From: Runella limosa DSM 17973
GTDB taxonomy: Bacteria; Bacteroidota; Bacteroidia; Cytophagales; Spirosomataceae
Length of the DNA stretch: 41,565 nucleotides
NCBI RefSeq assembly: GCF_000482465.1
Contig: NZ_KI519427.1
Span: 1 to 41,565 of the forward strand
Reading direction: 5' to 3'
The position numbers and the translations under genes were made by a program. Below the pieces are notes generated by a model. The model was not told the origin of the DNA. It did no database searches and saw nothing but the letters and a program-made list of their open reading frames with translations. Shown one piece after another: positions 31,458 through 40,300 of the stretch (the first letter of the stretch is position 1; every line of letters begins with the position of its first letter).

Positions 31458-32171
31458 ATGAAAGATACGGTATTTATTGAAGGAGGAGGGCCACCTACTA
31501 CTGAGTTGAAGGGAGAGTTTGCAGGGTTAACAGAGCAAGCTTTTTTGCTGCAAACGGCATTTTATCGCTTATTTGAGCAAGAAATTCCCAATTTAAAAGT
31601 AGTTTTTGATATACGCCCGAGTGGTGGATATAAGCAAACGTTATTTGCCTTTGTAAATTTTCTGAGTAGATTTTCAGATGTAAGAGCCTATACAGTTCTT
31701 GATTTTCAAGAATTAAAACGTGATTTTGGAGGAGAAAATGCAGAAGAACATAAAAAGAATCTGCTTGCTTTCGCGGATGAAAAAATAGCATCTGGGTATT
31801 GGCCGCAACCACGAAAAGAATGGACATATTATCAGGATGTTATATTTTTTATGATTCAGACGATGGAAGCTTGGATACTTTCCCAGCCTGACATAATTTA
31901 CAATGAGTTTCGCTATCTAAAACATCGTAGAGAGGCTTGGGAAGAGAAAGTAAATACGCATTTGAGTTCCAAAGTTGTGAGCCAGATTCCGAGCCCAGAT
32001 AGTGTTTTAGGATATTTATTGGGGTGTTTTGAAGAAGAAAAAAAAGGCAAATGGAAAAAAGTAAAATACAGCAAAATTCAAACAGCTTCCCAGCTGCTTC
32101 CTAAATTGTCGTTGAAAAAATTGATGCAAGATTTTGAAGATGTAGAGCAACTTGTAATCAAGCTTAAATAA
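31458..32171 (+). CDS. DUF4276-like (TOPRIM-type) protein paired with the ATPase
   Basis: A 237-residue protein. The opening VFIEGGGPPTTELKGEF has the conserved glutamate/glycine start of the DUF4276 family, AYTVLDFQEL (about 76-85) has the acidic residue after a strand, and FMIQTMEAWILSQPD (about 131-145) contains the family MEAW motif. This E...D...E layout suggests a degenerate TOPRIM fold, as in the effector of ATPase-TOPRIM defence pairs, but the assignment is by motif memory only. No signal peptide or membrane segment. It begins directly after the ATPase stop codon (zero spacing), so the products probably form one complex. It ends 6 bp from a convergent gene without a visible terminator. 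Confidence 0.7.
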   Translation: MKDTVFIEGGGPPTTELKGEFAGLTEQAFLLQTAFYRLFEQEIPNLKVVFDIRPSGGYKQTLFAFVNFLSRFSDVRAYTVLDFQELKRDFGGENAEEHKKNLLAFADEKIASGYWPQPRKEWTYYQDVIFFMIQTMEAWILSQPDIIYNEFRYLKHRREAWEEKVNTHLSSKVVSQIPSPDSVLGYLLGCFEEEKKGKWKKVKYSKIQTASQLLPKLSLKKLMQDFEDVEQLVIKLK

Positions 32172-32177
32172 ACGTCC

Positions 32178-33464
32178 TCAAGGCACTGTCTCCAACATCC
32201 AATCAAATGGTTTTTTAGCCAAGGGAAATGTTTTGTTTTTTCTCTTTAAGACCACTTTCAACGAGTCATTTTGCACTTTTCCTTTGAGGATTAGGGTGTT
32301 GGTGTCGGGTAAAGTGCATTGGAGAATAAACAAATGAGCGCTATCGCTGGAGCGTTTTTTGAAGGAAATCGTTTGGTGTAGAGAATCCAATTTATAACCA
32401 AAATACGCCCGCCCGTACCGAATTCTGAACAGGGTGTCGGTGGTCTGAATGCTTCCGCTGTTGTTTTTCTCAAAAATCACATCCTTCCAGCGGAGGCTAT
32501 CGGCCGCCATTCGCCCCGAGGTTTCAAACGAGGCCACGTCAAAAATACCTGTTGTTAATACGTCTTTGGGCGGGGAGTAATTAAACGGATGAAGGCTTGA
32601 TTGGTAGGAGGAGTAAAAAGGAAAAACGATAAATAAACCGATGAAAGCAATTTTTAGCAAAATGCGAGACGTCTGCATCCATTTTTGCGAAAATACATAG
32701 GCGGGTGGAAGTGGCTCGGTAGGCTGATTTAGAACAAAAAAGCGAAGAAGGCGTTGGGCATCGGTAAATAATAAAATACAACTAAACACAAACAAGTGCA
32801 TCGAAAACAGCTTTACAGGGATGTTGTAGGCCAAATTCATCATTGCCACGTTTAGAAAAACGCCCGCAGCCACCAACGCCCCCAAGGTACTTGTGCGTCG
32901 GAAAATGAGCAACGCTCCCGCAAGGCATTCCATCACCCCCGAAAATACCTCGTAGGGCTGCGAATACCCAATAAAAAACCAAGCAAGGCGCATCGGTGAC
33001 AACTCGCCAAGGGGAGTGGCGAACTGGCTCAAATTGGGAAAAGGCATTTGTTGGGCATACACTTTGATAATCCCGTACACGAACGAAACCATACTGACGT
33101 AATACCGAAGCCCTACAATAAGCCAATAATAGGCAGTTTCGTAACTTGGCCTTTTGCGGTCGAGCAGCGACCAAAGTGCCGTTCCGACGACGGCCATGAG
33201 GCTGTGAAAGCATAGCTCTGCGTACCCAAACGAGGTGTCGCCGCTGCCCGCCACGGGAACCAATGTGTCTTTGATATGAAACAAGGACTGGTTGAGCCAT
33301 TCTACCGCTGCTTTTTCAGTGGCGGTATAAAGGCCGTACACCGTGTTTATTAAAGGTAGCTGCGCAAAACCAAAGAAATTGATACAGTAAAAACCAAGGT
33401 AAATGGCTGTGAACCGAAAAATGACTTTACGCCAAAGTGGCCAATCGGAGGGCGATGTGAGCAT
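32178..33464 (-). CDS. DoxX-like multi-pass membrane protein
   Basis: A 428-residue inner-membrane protein. About six to eight hydrophobic segments lie in the first 290 residues. The stretch VFSGVMECLAGALLIFRRTS, GALVAAGVFLNVAMMNLAYN and VKLFSMHLFVFSCILL matches the four-helix DoxX pattern. The last 125 residues are soluble and beta-rich (DSLRWKDVIFEKNNSG and TLFRIRYGRAYFGYKLDSL), and should lie on one side of the membrane. This two-part form is common in Bacteroidota hypothetical proteins; function unknown. It is divergent from the AraC-type regulator gene and convergent with the DUF4276 gene. Confidence 0.72.
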   Translation of the reverse strand: MLTSPSDWPLWRKVIFRFTAIYLGFYCINFFGFAQLPLINTVYGLYTATEKAAVEWLNQSLFHIKDTLVPVAGSGDTSFGYAELCFHSLMAVVGTALWSLLDRKRPSYETAYYWLIVGLRYYVSMVSFVYGIIKVYAQQMPFPNLSQFATPLGELSPMRLAWFFIGYSQPYEVFSGVMECLAGALLIFRRTSTLGALVAAGVFLNVAMMNLAYNIPVKLFSMHLFVFSCILLFTDAQRLLRFFVLNQPTEPLPPAYVFSQKWMQTSRILLKIAFIGLFIVFPFYSSYQSSLHPFNYSPPKDVLTTGIFDVASFETSGRMAADSLRWKDVIFEKNNSGSIQTTDTLFRIRYGRAYFGYKLDSLHQTISFKKRSSDSAHLFILQCTLPDTNTLILKGKVQNDSLKVVLKRKNKTFPLAKKPFDWMLETVP

Positions 33465-33523
33465 GTAACAAAAGGAAAGAGGTTTGTTATTTTAGGGCTA
33501 TTTACAAAAAAACAAAAAATAGC

Positions 33524-33531
33524 TAACTTGT
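33524..33531 (+). promoter_or_regulatory. Weak -7-like box (TAACTTGT) before the AraC-type gene
   Basis: The box differs from TAnnTTTG at the last two positions. It overlaps the alternative GTG start at 33530, which favours the ATG at 33542. Similar TAACTTG boxes precede the genes at 37373 (37335-37342) and, on the minus strand, 11413. Confidence 0.3.
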
Positions 33532-33541
33532 GCACAATTCT

Positions 33542-34801
33542 ATGAAAAAACTCGCTTTACAGCTGGTATTCGTGCTTCTCGTGCATTGCGTTTGCGCTCA
33601 ACTACCTATTCACTACCTTGACGAACTCCCAACCATCGACGGTCAGTCCAACGAATGGCCTCAGGAGTTTTTGCGGAGGTATCGCCCCCAAAGCCGTTTG
33701 GCAAAATCTCCTAACGAAATGCGGTATGCGCTGGGCTTTGATGAAATGTATTTGTACGGCTTTTTTGAGGTCAAAGATGCCCATTTGGTCAATCTTGCCA
33801 ACGATAAAAGTGGTAGCCCGCGTATTACGTTTAATGATGGCGTGGAGTTCTACATCGATACCCAAAATAATAGCAAATCGCTGATGGAAGATGATGACTA
33901 TCAGTTGATTATTGATGCCATGGGAAATTTGACTGTGTTTAGGGGAGGAGATAAGTTTTTGATAAAAGTAAACGAATCGAAAGTGCCCAAAGACACCATG
34001 ACGTCACATTTTGTGATGGATTATCAAGTGGTTCGTAAGGGAACTGTCAATGATGCAACTGACCAAGACGAGGGGTATCTTATTGAGTTTCGGGTGGCAT
34101 GGGCTGCTTTGGGAGTTCGCCCTCAGACGCAAAAACGCTTTAAGGTGGATATTTGCCTCAACGACGCCGACCATTACCTCGACATTCGCCCCTTGGCGGA
34201 AGAAGCGTCTATTCCTTTTTATGATTATGAAAGTATCAGCGGTGGCAAAGACTTTGGCTTTCCGACTACCTGGCAAGCGGCCGCGTTAGTGGGAGAAGCA
34301 ACTTGGTGGACGGGCTTTCAACGTACTTTTACCAAGGGCATGGGAGTGGGTTTGGGTATCGTTTTGATTGTCATCGCTTTCGGAATTTGGCAATGGATGC
34401 GCCGTTCCCCGACCATTGTGACCGTCGAAGAAAAAGTCTATCGAGTGATTGCGCCCACGGACGTACCTGTGGACGACGCGACTCTTGTTGGAAAAGCAGA
34501 GCGATTTGTGCTGCAAAATCTTCAACAAGAACTTTCTCCGTCTGACCTTGCTGAACACCTCCATCTAAGTTTGCGCCAGCTTCAGCGCCAGTTGCGAGAA
34601 GAAGCGGATATGACCCCCACGGATTTTATTCGTAAAATCAAATTAGAAAAAGCAGCGCTCTGGCTGGTATCTTCTCCAAAAAACGTTACCGAAATTGCCT
34701 ACGAATTGGGCTTTTCTGACCCTGCCTACTTTTCCCGAATTTTTAAGAAACACTTTGGACAAACTCCCTCTGATTTTCAAGAAAAAGCCCAAAAAACGTA
34801 A
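33542..34801 (+). CDS. Membrane-bound AraC-family regulator with periplasmic CBM9-like sensor domain
   Basis: A 419-residue one-component regulator. Signal peptide 1-20 (LALQLVFVLLVHCVCAQ), then a CBM9-like carbohydrate-binding domain (about 30-240) with the openings PTIDGQSNEWPQE and DEMYLYGFFEVKDAHL and the motif NDGVEFYID. A single transmembrane helix follows (about 265-286, GMGVGLGIVLIVIAFGIW). The cytoplasmic part ends with an AraC-type double helix-turn-helix: LSPSDLAEHLHLSLRQLQRQ, then VTEIAYELGFSDPAYFSRIF. The layout suggests a sugar signal read in the periplasm and passed to DNA-binding domains held at the membrane. The pectate-lyase-like gene starts 93 bp downstream on the same strand and is a likely target. 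The ATG was chosen because it opens the signal peptide. Confidence 0.85.
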   Translation: MKKLALQLVFVLLVHCVCAQLPIHYLDELPTIDGQSNEWPQEFLRRYRPQSRLAKSPNEMRYALGFDEMYLYGFFEVKDAHLVNLANDKSGSPRITFNDGVEFYIDTQNNSKSLMEDDDYQLIIDAMGNLTVFRGGDKFLIKVNESKVPKDTMTSHFVMDYQVVRKGTVNDATDQDEGYLIEFRVAWAALGVRPQTQKRFKVDICLNDADHYLDIRPLAEEASIPFYDYESISGGKDFGFPTTWQAAALVGEATWWTGFQRTFTKGMGVGLGIVLIVIAFGIWQWMRRSPTIVTVEEKVYRVIAPTDVPVDDATLVGKAERFVLQNLQQELSPSDLAEHLHLSLRQLQRQLREEADMTPTDFIRKIKLEKAALWLVSSPKNVTEIAYELGFSDPAYFSRIFKKHFGQTPSDFQEKAQKT

Positions 34802-34894
34802 TTTGACGCGATTGTACCAGTTTTTGTCGTGTTTGTAGGTCTGCGTTTTATGGTAAAAAGCGAGCTTTGTTTTCAAAATAGAACACAAAGTTGT

Positions 34895-36628
34895 ATGCAA
34901 AAGCTATTGTTGAGTATTGTCTCGATTGTAGGTATTTCATGGTCAGTTTTGGCGCAAATCATTCCCGCGTTTCCAGGAGCTGAAGGCTTTGGAGCGGTGG
35001 CCACGGGAGGGCGCGGTGGGAACGTTTATTACGTCACCAATCTCAATTGCTCAGGCGCGGGGTCGTTACAAAACGGTTTGAACCAAGCGGGAGCTAAGTA
35101 TATTTTGTTCAAAGTGAGTGGGGTTATTCCGTGTGCCGCCGAAATTTTTAAGGGCGATGTCACCATTGCAGGGCAAACTTCGCCAGGAGGAATCATCGTT
35201 CGGGGCATTATTTTGGACGAAATCTACGAGCAAAACACCAATTCCCGCAATGTGATTATTCGTCACCTGCGTTCACGCCCGAAACCTACCCAAACATTGC
35301 CCAACCAAGGGTACGTACTCGACGACGGCTTGCGATTCGACGGCGCTTCAAACGTCATCGTGGATCATTGCTCGTTTGCCAATGCCATTGACGAAAGCGT
35401 GCAGATTTCGCATTCACGCAATATTACTATTCAAAACAGTATGCTGTCCGAAACCCTCGGCGAGCACTTTCATTTGGGGGGAATGTTGGTCAATTATTCG
35501 CGTGCCGACCACCCGCAAGACAATATCAGCATTCACCACAATGTTTGGAATCGGATTGGGGGGCGTTTCCCTGAATTGTCGTGTGAGTCACCTTTTTGTA
35601 GTTCGGCACCGCTCAATATCGAAATCACCTCGAATCTTTTTTGGGATCAGCAAATTCAGACGTGGTACAACGCTTGTACGTCGGGTGGGAGTGACTGTAC
35701 AAATTTTCGACTGAACCTCAATTTTACTAACAACTATTCGGTGGTTCGTTCTACTTACAACGGCCCATTAGCCTCGGCCGATTTCTTGTCCAACGCGTCT
35801 AATCGGCTGTTCGTTTCGGGAAATCGTTTGAATAGATATACGCAATATTCAGATTATCAGTTGTTTTACTGCTGCAATGATTTTAATACAAACGCCCCCA
35901 ACACCAGTTTAGGCATCGCCCAACGCCTTACAACGCGCCATTCGTTTCCATTGATTACGCCTACAACGGCGACTGACTTGCCGATGTATGCCACCAAAAA
36001 CGTGGGAGCATTCCCCCGTGACCCGATGGATCGGCGTTTGTTGGCACCAATTGCCTCAAATACGATGGCTTCCCAAGCCATCAACGGTACCGATTATTTC
36101 AACGACGCATTTACGTTAGATTTTACCACCGCCCCACCGCCACCTGCTGATACCGATAACGATGGAATGCCCAACGACTGGGAAACTGCCAATGGATTGA
36201 ATCCCAGTGTACAAGACCACAACGGGACACAACTCTCTAAAAAGTTTACGGGAGTAGAAGGTTACACCAATTTGGAATGTTACCTCAATGAACTTTCGGA
36301 TAAATTGGTAGGCCAAACGAGCGTAGTTGTGATACCTCCAAGCACGACAATTACGGGGATTGAACTCACCCCAAGCGAGCGGGTTTCAGCAACAGTAAGC
36401 CCTAATCCTGCCGAATCAGGCATTGTGGTGAAAGTAACGGGGCAAACAGGCAGTCCATGGCGTTTTGAGCTGCTAGATGCCTTAGGTCGGGTGGTTTTAC
36501 AGGAAAACAACATTTCGACGCGTGAAAAATCAAGTACACTGCCTCGTTTATTACCCAATGGCACTTATACGATTCGGGTTTATCTTGATAACCAGACGTT
36601 TTCGCAGAAGGTTGTCGTCTTGAAGTGA
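34895..36628 (+). CDS. Secreted pectate-lyase-like polysaccharide lyase with T9SS sorting domain
   Basis: A 577-residue exported enzyme. Signal peptide 1-21 (LLLSIVSIVGISWSVLAQ) then IPAFPGAEGFGAVATGGRGG, the standard opening of PL1-type pectate lyases. A right-handed parallel beta-helix follows, with VIVDHCSFANAIDESVQISH, ITIQNSMLSETLGEHFHLGG and ISIHHNVWNRIGGRFPEL. DTDNDGMPNDWETANGLNP (about 420-440) is a calcium-binding-type linker. The last 80 residues (VSATVSPNPAESGIVVKV, then RFELLDALGRVVL and NGTYTIRVYLDNQTFSQKVV) are a type A T9SS sorting domain. The enzyme should cleave pectin-like polymers outside the cell. The start is set at the ATG giving the signal peptide. Confidence 0.92.
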   Translation: MQKLLLSIVSIVGISWSVLAQIIPAFPGAEGFGAVATGGRGGNVYYVTNLNCSGAGSLQNGLNQAGAKYILFKVSGVIPCAAEIFKGDVTIAGQTSPGGIIVRGIILDEIYEQNTNSRNVIIRHLRSRPKPTQTLPNQGYVLDDGLRFDGASNVIVDHCSFANAIDESVQISHSRNITIQNSMLSETLGEHFHLGGMLVNYSRADHPQDNISIHHNVWNRIGGRFPELSCESPFCSSAPLNIEITSNLFWDQQIQTWYNACTSGGSDCTNFRLNLNFTNNYSVVRSTYNGPLASADFLSNASNRLFVSGNRLNRYTQYSDYQLFYCCNDFNTNAPNTSLGIAQRLTTRHSFPLITPTTATDLPMYATKNVGAFPRDPMDRRLLAPIASNTMASQAINGTDYFNDAFTLDFTTAPPPPADTDNDGMPNDWETANGLNPSVQDHNGTQLSKKFTGVEGYTNLECYLNELSDKLVGQTSVVVIPPSTTITGIELTPSERVSATVSPNPAESGIVVKVTGQTGSPWRFELLDALGRVVLQENNISTREKSSTLPRLLPNGTYTIRVYLDNQTFSQKVVVLK

Positions 36629-36632
36629 AACT

Positions 36633-37037
36633 CTATGGATACCTGCCTTGTAGGCTGAGTAGTTGTCGTAAGATGAGTAAGTCGGGATGATTAAAGCGAA
36701 ATATTTTTAAGGTTGCTTCTCCAACCAGTGTTTTGGCAATGATTTTTCCTTGTTGAGTTTCAAAGTGCTTGTGCCAATCGTCTAATCGAGGGTGAAAGAG
36801 TCGTACAATTTCATCGTCGATGAGCGTAGCAAAATCACTTCCTTTGTGTTGGTTGCAGTGAGGGCAGGCATAGGCTAAGTTTTCAACTTGGTTTGTCCCT
36901 CCGTGCTTTATTGGAATAATATGGTCAATTTCAAAGGCTAAGAACATATCGTCTTCGTGCAAGCGACAATATTCACATCGAAAGCTGGCTCGCTGGGCAA
37001 CGAATCGACGATTTTTAGCCGAAATAGCCTGTCTCAT
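36633..37037 (-). CDS. HNH endonuclease
   Basis: A 134-residue HNH nuclease with a structural zinc site. CEYC (Cys21, Cys24) and CPHCNQHKG (Cys58, Cys61) bind zinc, and the catalytic core is EIDHIIPIKHGG (His39) with ENLAYAC (Asn53) and His64. The C-terminal 70 residues carry an aromatic/basic motif (HPRLDDWHKHFETQQGKI) typical of a stand-alone Bacteroidota/cyanobacterial HNH group. Its ATG overlaps the stop of the upstream 78-residue gene (ATGA), so the two are translationally coupled. It may be a defence or mobile-element nuclease; no phage or intron genes are adjacent. It ends 4 bp from the convergent lyase gene. Confidence 0.9.
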   Translation of the reverse strand: MRQAISAKNRRFVAQRASFRCEYCRLHEDDMFLAFEIDHIIPIKHGGTNQVENLAYACPHCNQHKGSDFATLIDDEIVRLFHPRLDDWHKHFETQQGKIIAKTLVGEATLKIFRFNHPDLLILRQLLSLQGRYP

Positions 37038-37270
37038 TGGGCAATAAATGTCCTAGCTTGAGCTTTCGCTAGACTGATAAATAAGTCAAGCGCCAAATAG
37101 CGTTCTAGTTCACTCGACTGTTCTTGGTTTATTTTTCCGTCTTTTTTTAGCTTCACCAAGCGCTCTACTTCTTCAGATAACTGGGCTGGGGCTTTTAAAT
37201 GGGCCACTTTTTCGGGGGCCATTTGTGCAATTAGCTGGGCTACGTTTCCAAATACTTCAACTACACTCAT
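37034..37270 (-). CDS. Small helical protein coupled to the HNH nuclease
   Basis: A 78-residue protein I do not recognise as a named family. It is predicted to be all-helical and rich in Glu, Lys, Ala and Leu: VAQLIAQMAPEKVAHLKAPA, then SEEVERLVKLKKDGKINQEQ and SELERYLALDLFISLAKAQA. It overlaps the HNH gene by 4 bp (ATGA), a sign of a co-translated pair. It could act as a partner, inhibitor or DNA-binding adaptor of the nuclease, but nothing in the sequence decides this. Confidence 0.75.
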   Translation of the reverse strand: MSVVEVFGNVAQLIAQMAPEKVAHLKAPAQLSEEVERLVKLKKDGKINQEQSSELERYLALDLFISLAKAQARTFIAQ

Positions 37271-37372
37271 TGCTTTGTAGGACTTATTGTTTTTACAAAA
37301 ATACTGTTTTCTGTCAGATTCCCTATAAATGGACTAACTTGCATACCTCGAAAACAAGTTCGTTGTTGCTTT

Positions 37373-40300
37373 ATGTTCAAAATCGTTAGTTCATCGGCGG
37401 GGTCGGGCAAAACCTATACCCTCACCAAAGAATACCTCAAGCTCGTTCTCCAAAACGATAACGCTTATTATTTTAAGCACATTCTTGCCATTACGTTTAC
37501 CAAAGCCGCTACCCGCGAAATGAAGGAACGTATTTTGGGACGTTTGCAGGTATTTGCCGAAGGCGGAAATGACCCTATGTTAGGTGACATTATTCGTGAA
37601 CTTTACCCAGAAACACTCAATGACCTAGAAGGTGCCTACAAAGTGCAAGAACTGTCGCTGAGGATGCGTGCAGAACGCGTTTTTAAGCAAATCTTGCACG
37701 ATTATAGCGACTTCGCAGTGATGACGATTGATAGCTTCGTCCAACGGGTAGTGAGCGCATTTACGGACGAACTGGGAATGCCTTTTTCGTTTGAAGTGGA
37801 GATGGAAGCGGGTGAACTTTTATTGATGGCAGTAGAACGCTTGCTCGAACATACGGGCGATGATTCCTACGGAGAATTGACCGATATTTTGGAGTCTTTT
37901 TACTTGGAAGCAGGACAGGATGGTCAAAATTATCATAATTTGCCCGAAGCATTGGCGAGTTTTGCCACTGATTTGCTCAACGAACAACGCTACGCGGCCA
38001 TTGTTCAAAATTCGGAGTTAACGGCCAAAGATTTTAAAAAAATCCGTCGGCAGTTAGTGGCAGCCATCAAAATGTGGGAGAATCAAATCATAAAATGGGC
38101 GGAGGAAGGGCAACGGCTAATTTTGGAAAAAGGGCTTGACGAGAAAGATTTTGCGTACGGAACCGTCTTTAAGTATTTTAAAAAACGCACCGAAGATTCG
38201 GAAACGATGACTGAGCCAGGAAGTCGCGAAAAAGATGCGTTTGAAAATGACAAAGGATGGTTGACAAAGTCGGCACGTCCGTTTGTGGTGGAGGCAGTTG
38301 AAACCCTTAAACCGCAATTGGCCGACTGCTACGGACACATCGAGAAAATTCGTCTCGAAAACAGCAAACAGTATTTCTTGTATCAACAGCTGATTCCGCA
38401 CTTGTACCATTTGTCGTTGTTGAACGAAATTAAGGAAGAATTTGACCGTCAGCTGCGAGAAAATAACCGCGTCCACATTTCGGAATTTAACCAAAAAATC
38501 CTCAAAATCGTCACCGAAGACCCCGTACCGTTTATTTACGAACGACTGGGAGAGAAATTTAACCACATACTAATTGACGAGTTTCAAGATACTTCAAAAT
38601 TGCAGTTTGCTAACCTCTTGCCACTGATTGACAACAGTTTAGGGTATGAGCATTTCAACTTGGCCGTGGGCGATTCTAAGCAGGCGATTTATCGTTTTCG
38701 CGGAGGGGACATGGACCAGATTATTGCGCTTCATTCCAAAAAAATGGATCGTTTGTACCGTTCTTTGGGCGACAGTGAACTGACAGTGGAGCGCCTCGAA
38801 AATATTCGCTGGCACCTCAAAGACGACGTGCTTCGTACCAACCGCCGAAGCGCCCGCGAAGTCATTGAATTTAACAATGCCTTTTTTGAAACGGTTGAAA
38901 AACTATATCGCGACCAATTTCCTTTGGCGCAGGAAGTGTTTGCCCAAGTTGCCCAAGAAATTCCGCCTAGCCCTAAAACGGGCGGCCAAGTGAACATCGA
39001 ATTTGTAGAAGGGAAAGAAGGCGATGACGAAAACGACACCCCCGTGATGATTACCCGAACGCTGGAGTTGATTCGGCAAGTGACAGAGCAAGAGGGTTTT
39101 TCGTTGGGAGACGTGTCGGTGTTGTGCCGTTTTAAACGAGATGCCAAAAAGATTGCCAACCACTTAAAAGAAAACGGATACAATATTATTTCGGATGATT
39201 CTCTATCGCTGCGGTTTTCGGCGGCGGTCAACTTGGTGACGGCGTTTATGCGGGTGTTGGTAAAACCCGACAGTCGCTTGGACAAATACGAAGCACTGTA
39301 TCTTTACTTCCGTTTGATTTTGGAGCGGATTCCCGATGCCAACGATAATCGACTCATCAAGGCGGCTGTAGAATCGACTGACGTACACGTATTTTATGAA
39401 TACGTAAATAAGTTGCAAAATACGGTTTATGGCGTGAAACCATTCGACACTCTGCCTTCTACCCTAGACACTCAACTAACGCCTTATAAGTTTCTGCAAA
39501 TGAGCGCTTATGAGCTTTCGGAAAAACTAATTCAGGTGTTTCGTTTATTTCAACTGGTGGACGAAAGAGACTATTTATTCCGCTTCTTGGACGTGGTGCT
39601 CGAATTTAGTACGCAACGCGGTAGTCACTTAGCCGACTTTTTAGAGTATTGGGAAACCCAAAAAGACAAAATTTCGATTTCGGCTCCTTCCGATCCCAAC
39701 GCCATTACCGTCCAGACCATCCACCGTTCCAAAGGGCTTGAATATCCCATTGTTATCATTCCGTATGCCGATTGGGAGTTTGTACCTAGTGCCAAACGGG
39801 ATACTATGTGGGTAAATTTAGAGCCAGCTGAAGCATTGGGCGTGTCGTCGTGGGAGGCAGGAAAGGTAGAGGCAGGAGAGGCGATAGAATACATGGAAGA
39901 AAAATTCTTAAAAACAGGCTCTGTACGAGTCACTTCTGCCCTCGACCAAACCCCCGATGCCATCGCAACGCAGTACCGCGAAGAATGCGAGCGGGTATTT
40001 GTCGAAAACTTGAATTTGTTGTACGTGGCTTTTACTCGCCCTACGCGTCGGTTGTACGTACTGGCCAAAGGGGAAAATTTTGAAAAAATCAAAACACCTC
40101 GCCGCATCAGTTATTGGTTGTATCAGTACCAGCAGTCAGCGGGCAGCGAGGAGCAGTTGCCAGTTAGCAGTCAGCCTTTAGTAGGGGATGGCTTCCAAAC
40201 TCGACATTCTTCACTCGACCCTCGACATTCCTTCTACATTCCCAATGTCATTTCGACCGACCGAAGTCGTGAATTGCGCCTTCGTCGGTTGGCCAATAGG

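Noticed and set aside
30192-32171. Septu or Gabija system
   Set aside because: The partner gene is neither an HNH nuclease (Septu PtuB) nor a UvrD helicase (Gabija GajB); the HNH gene at 36633 is 4 kb away with unrelated genes between.
32782-33300. 172-codon minus-strand frame
   Set aside because: Lies in another frame of the DoxX-like gene on the same strand; no recognisable domain.
38731-39285. 184-codon minus-strand frame
   Set aside because: Antisense to conserved helicase motifs; Ser/Arg-rich shadow.
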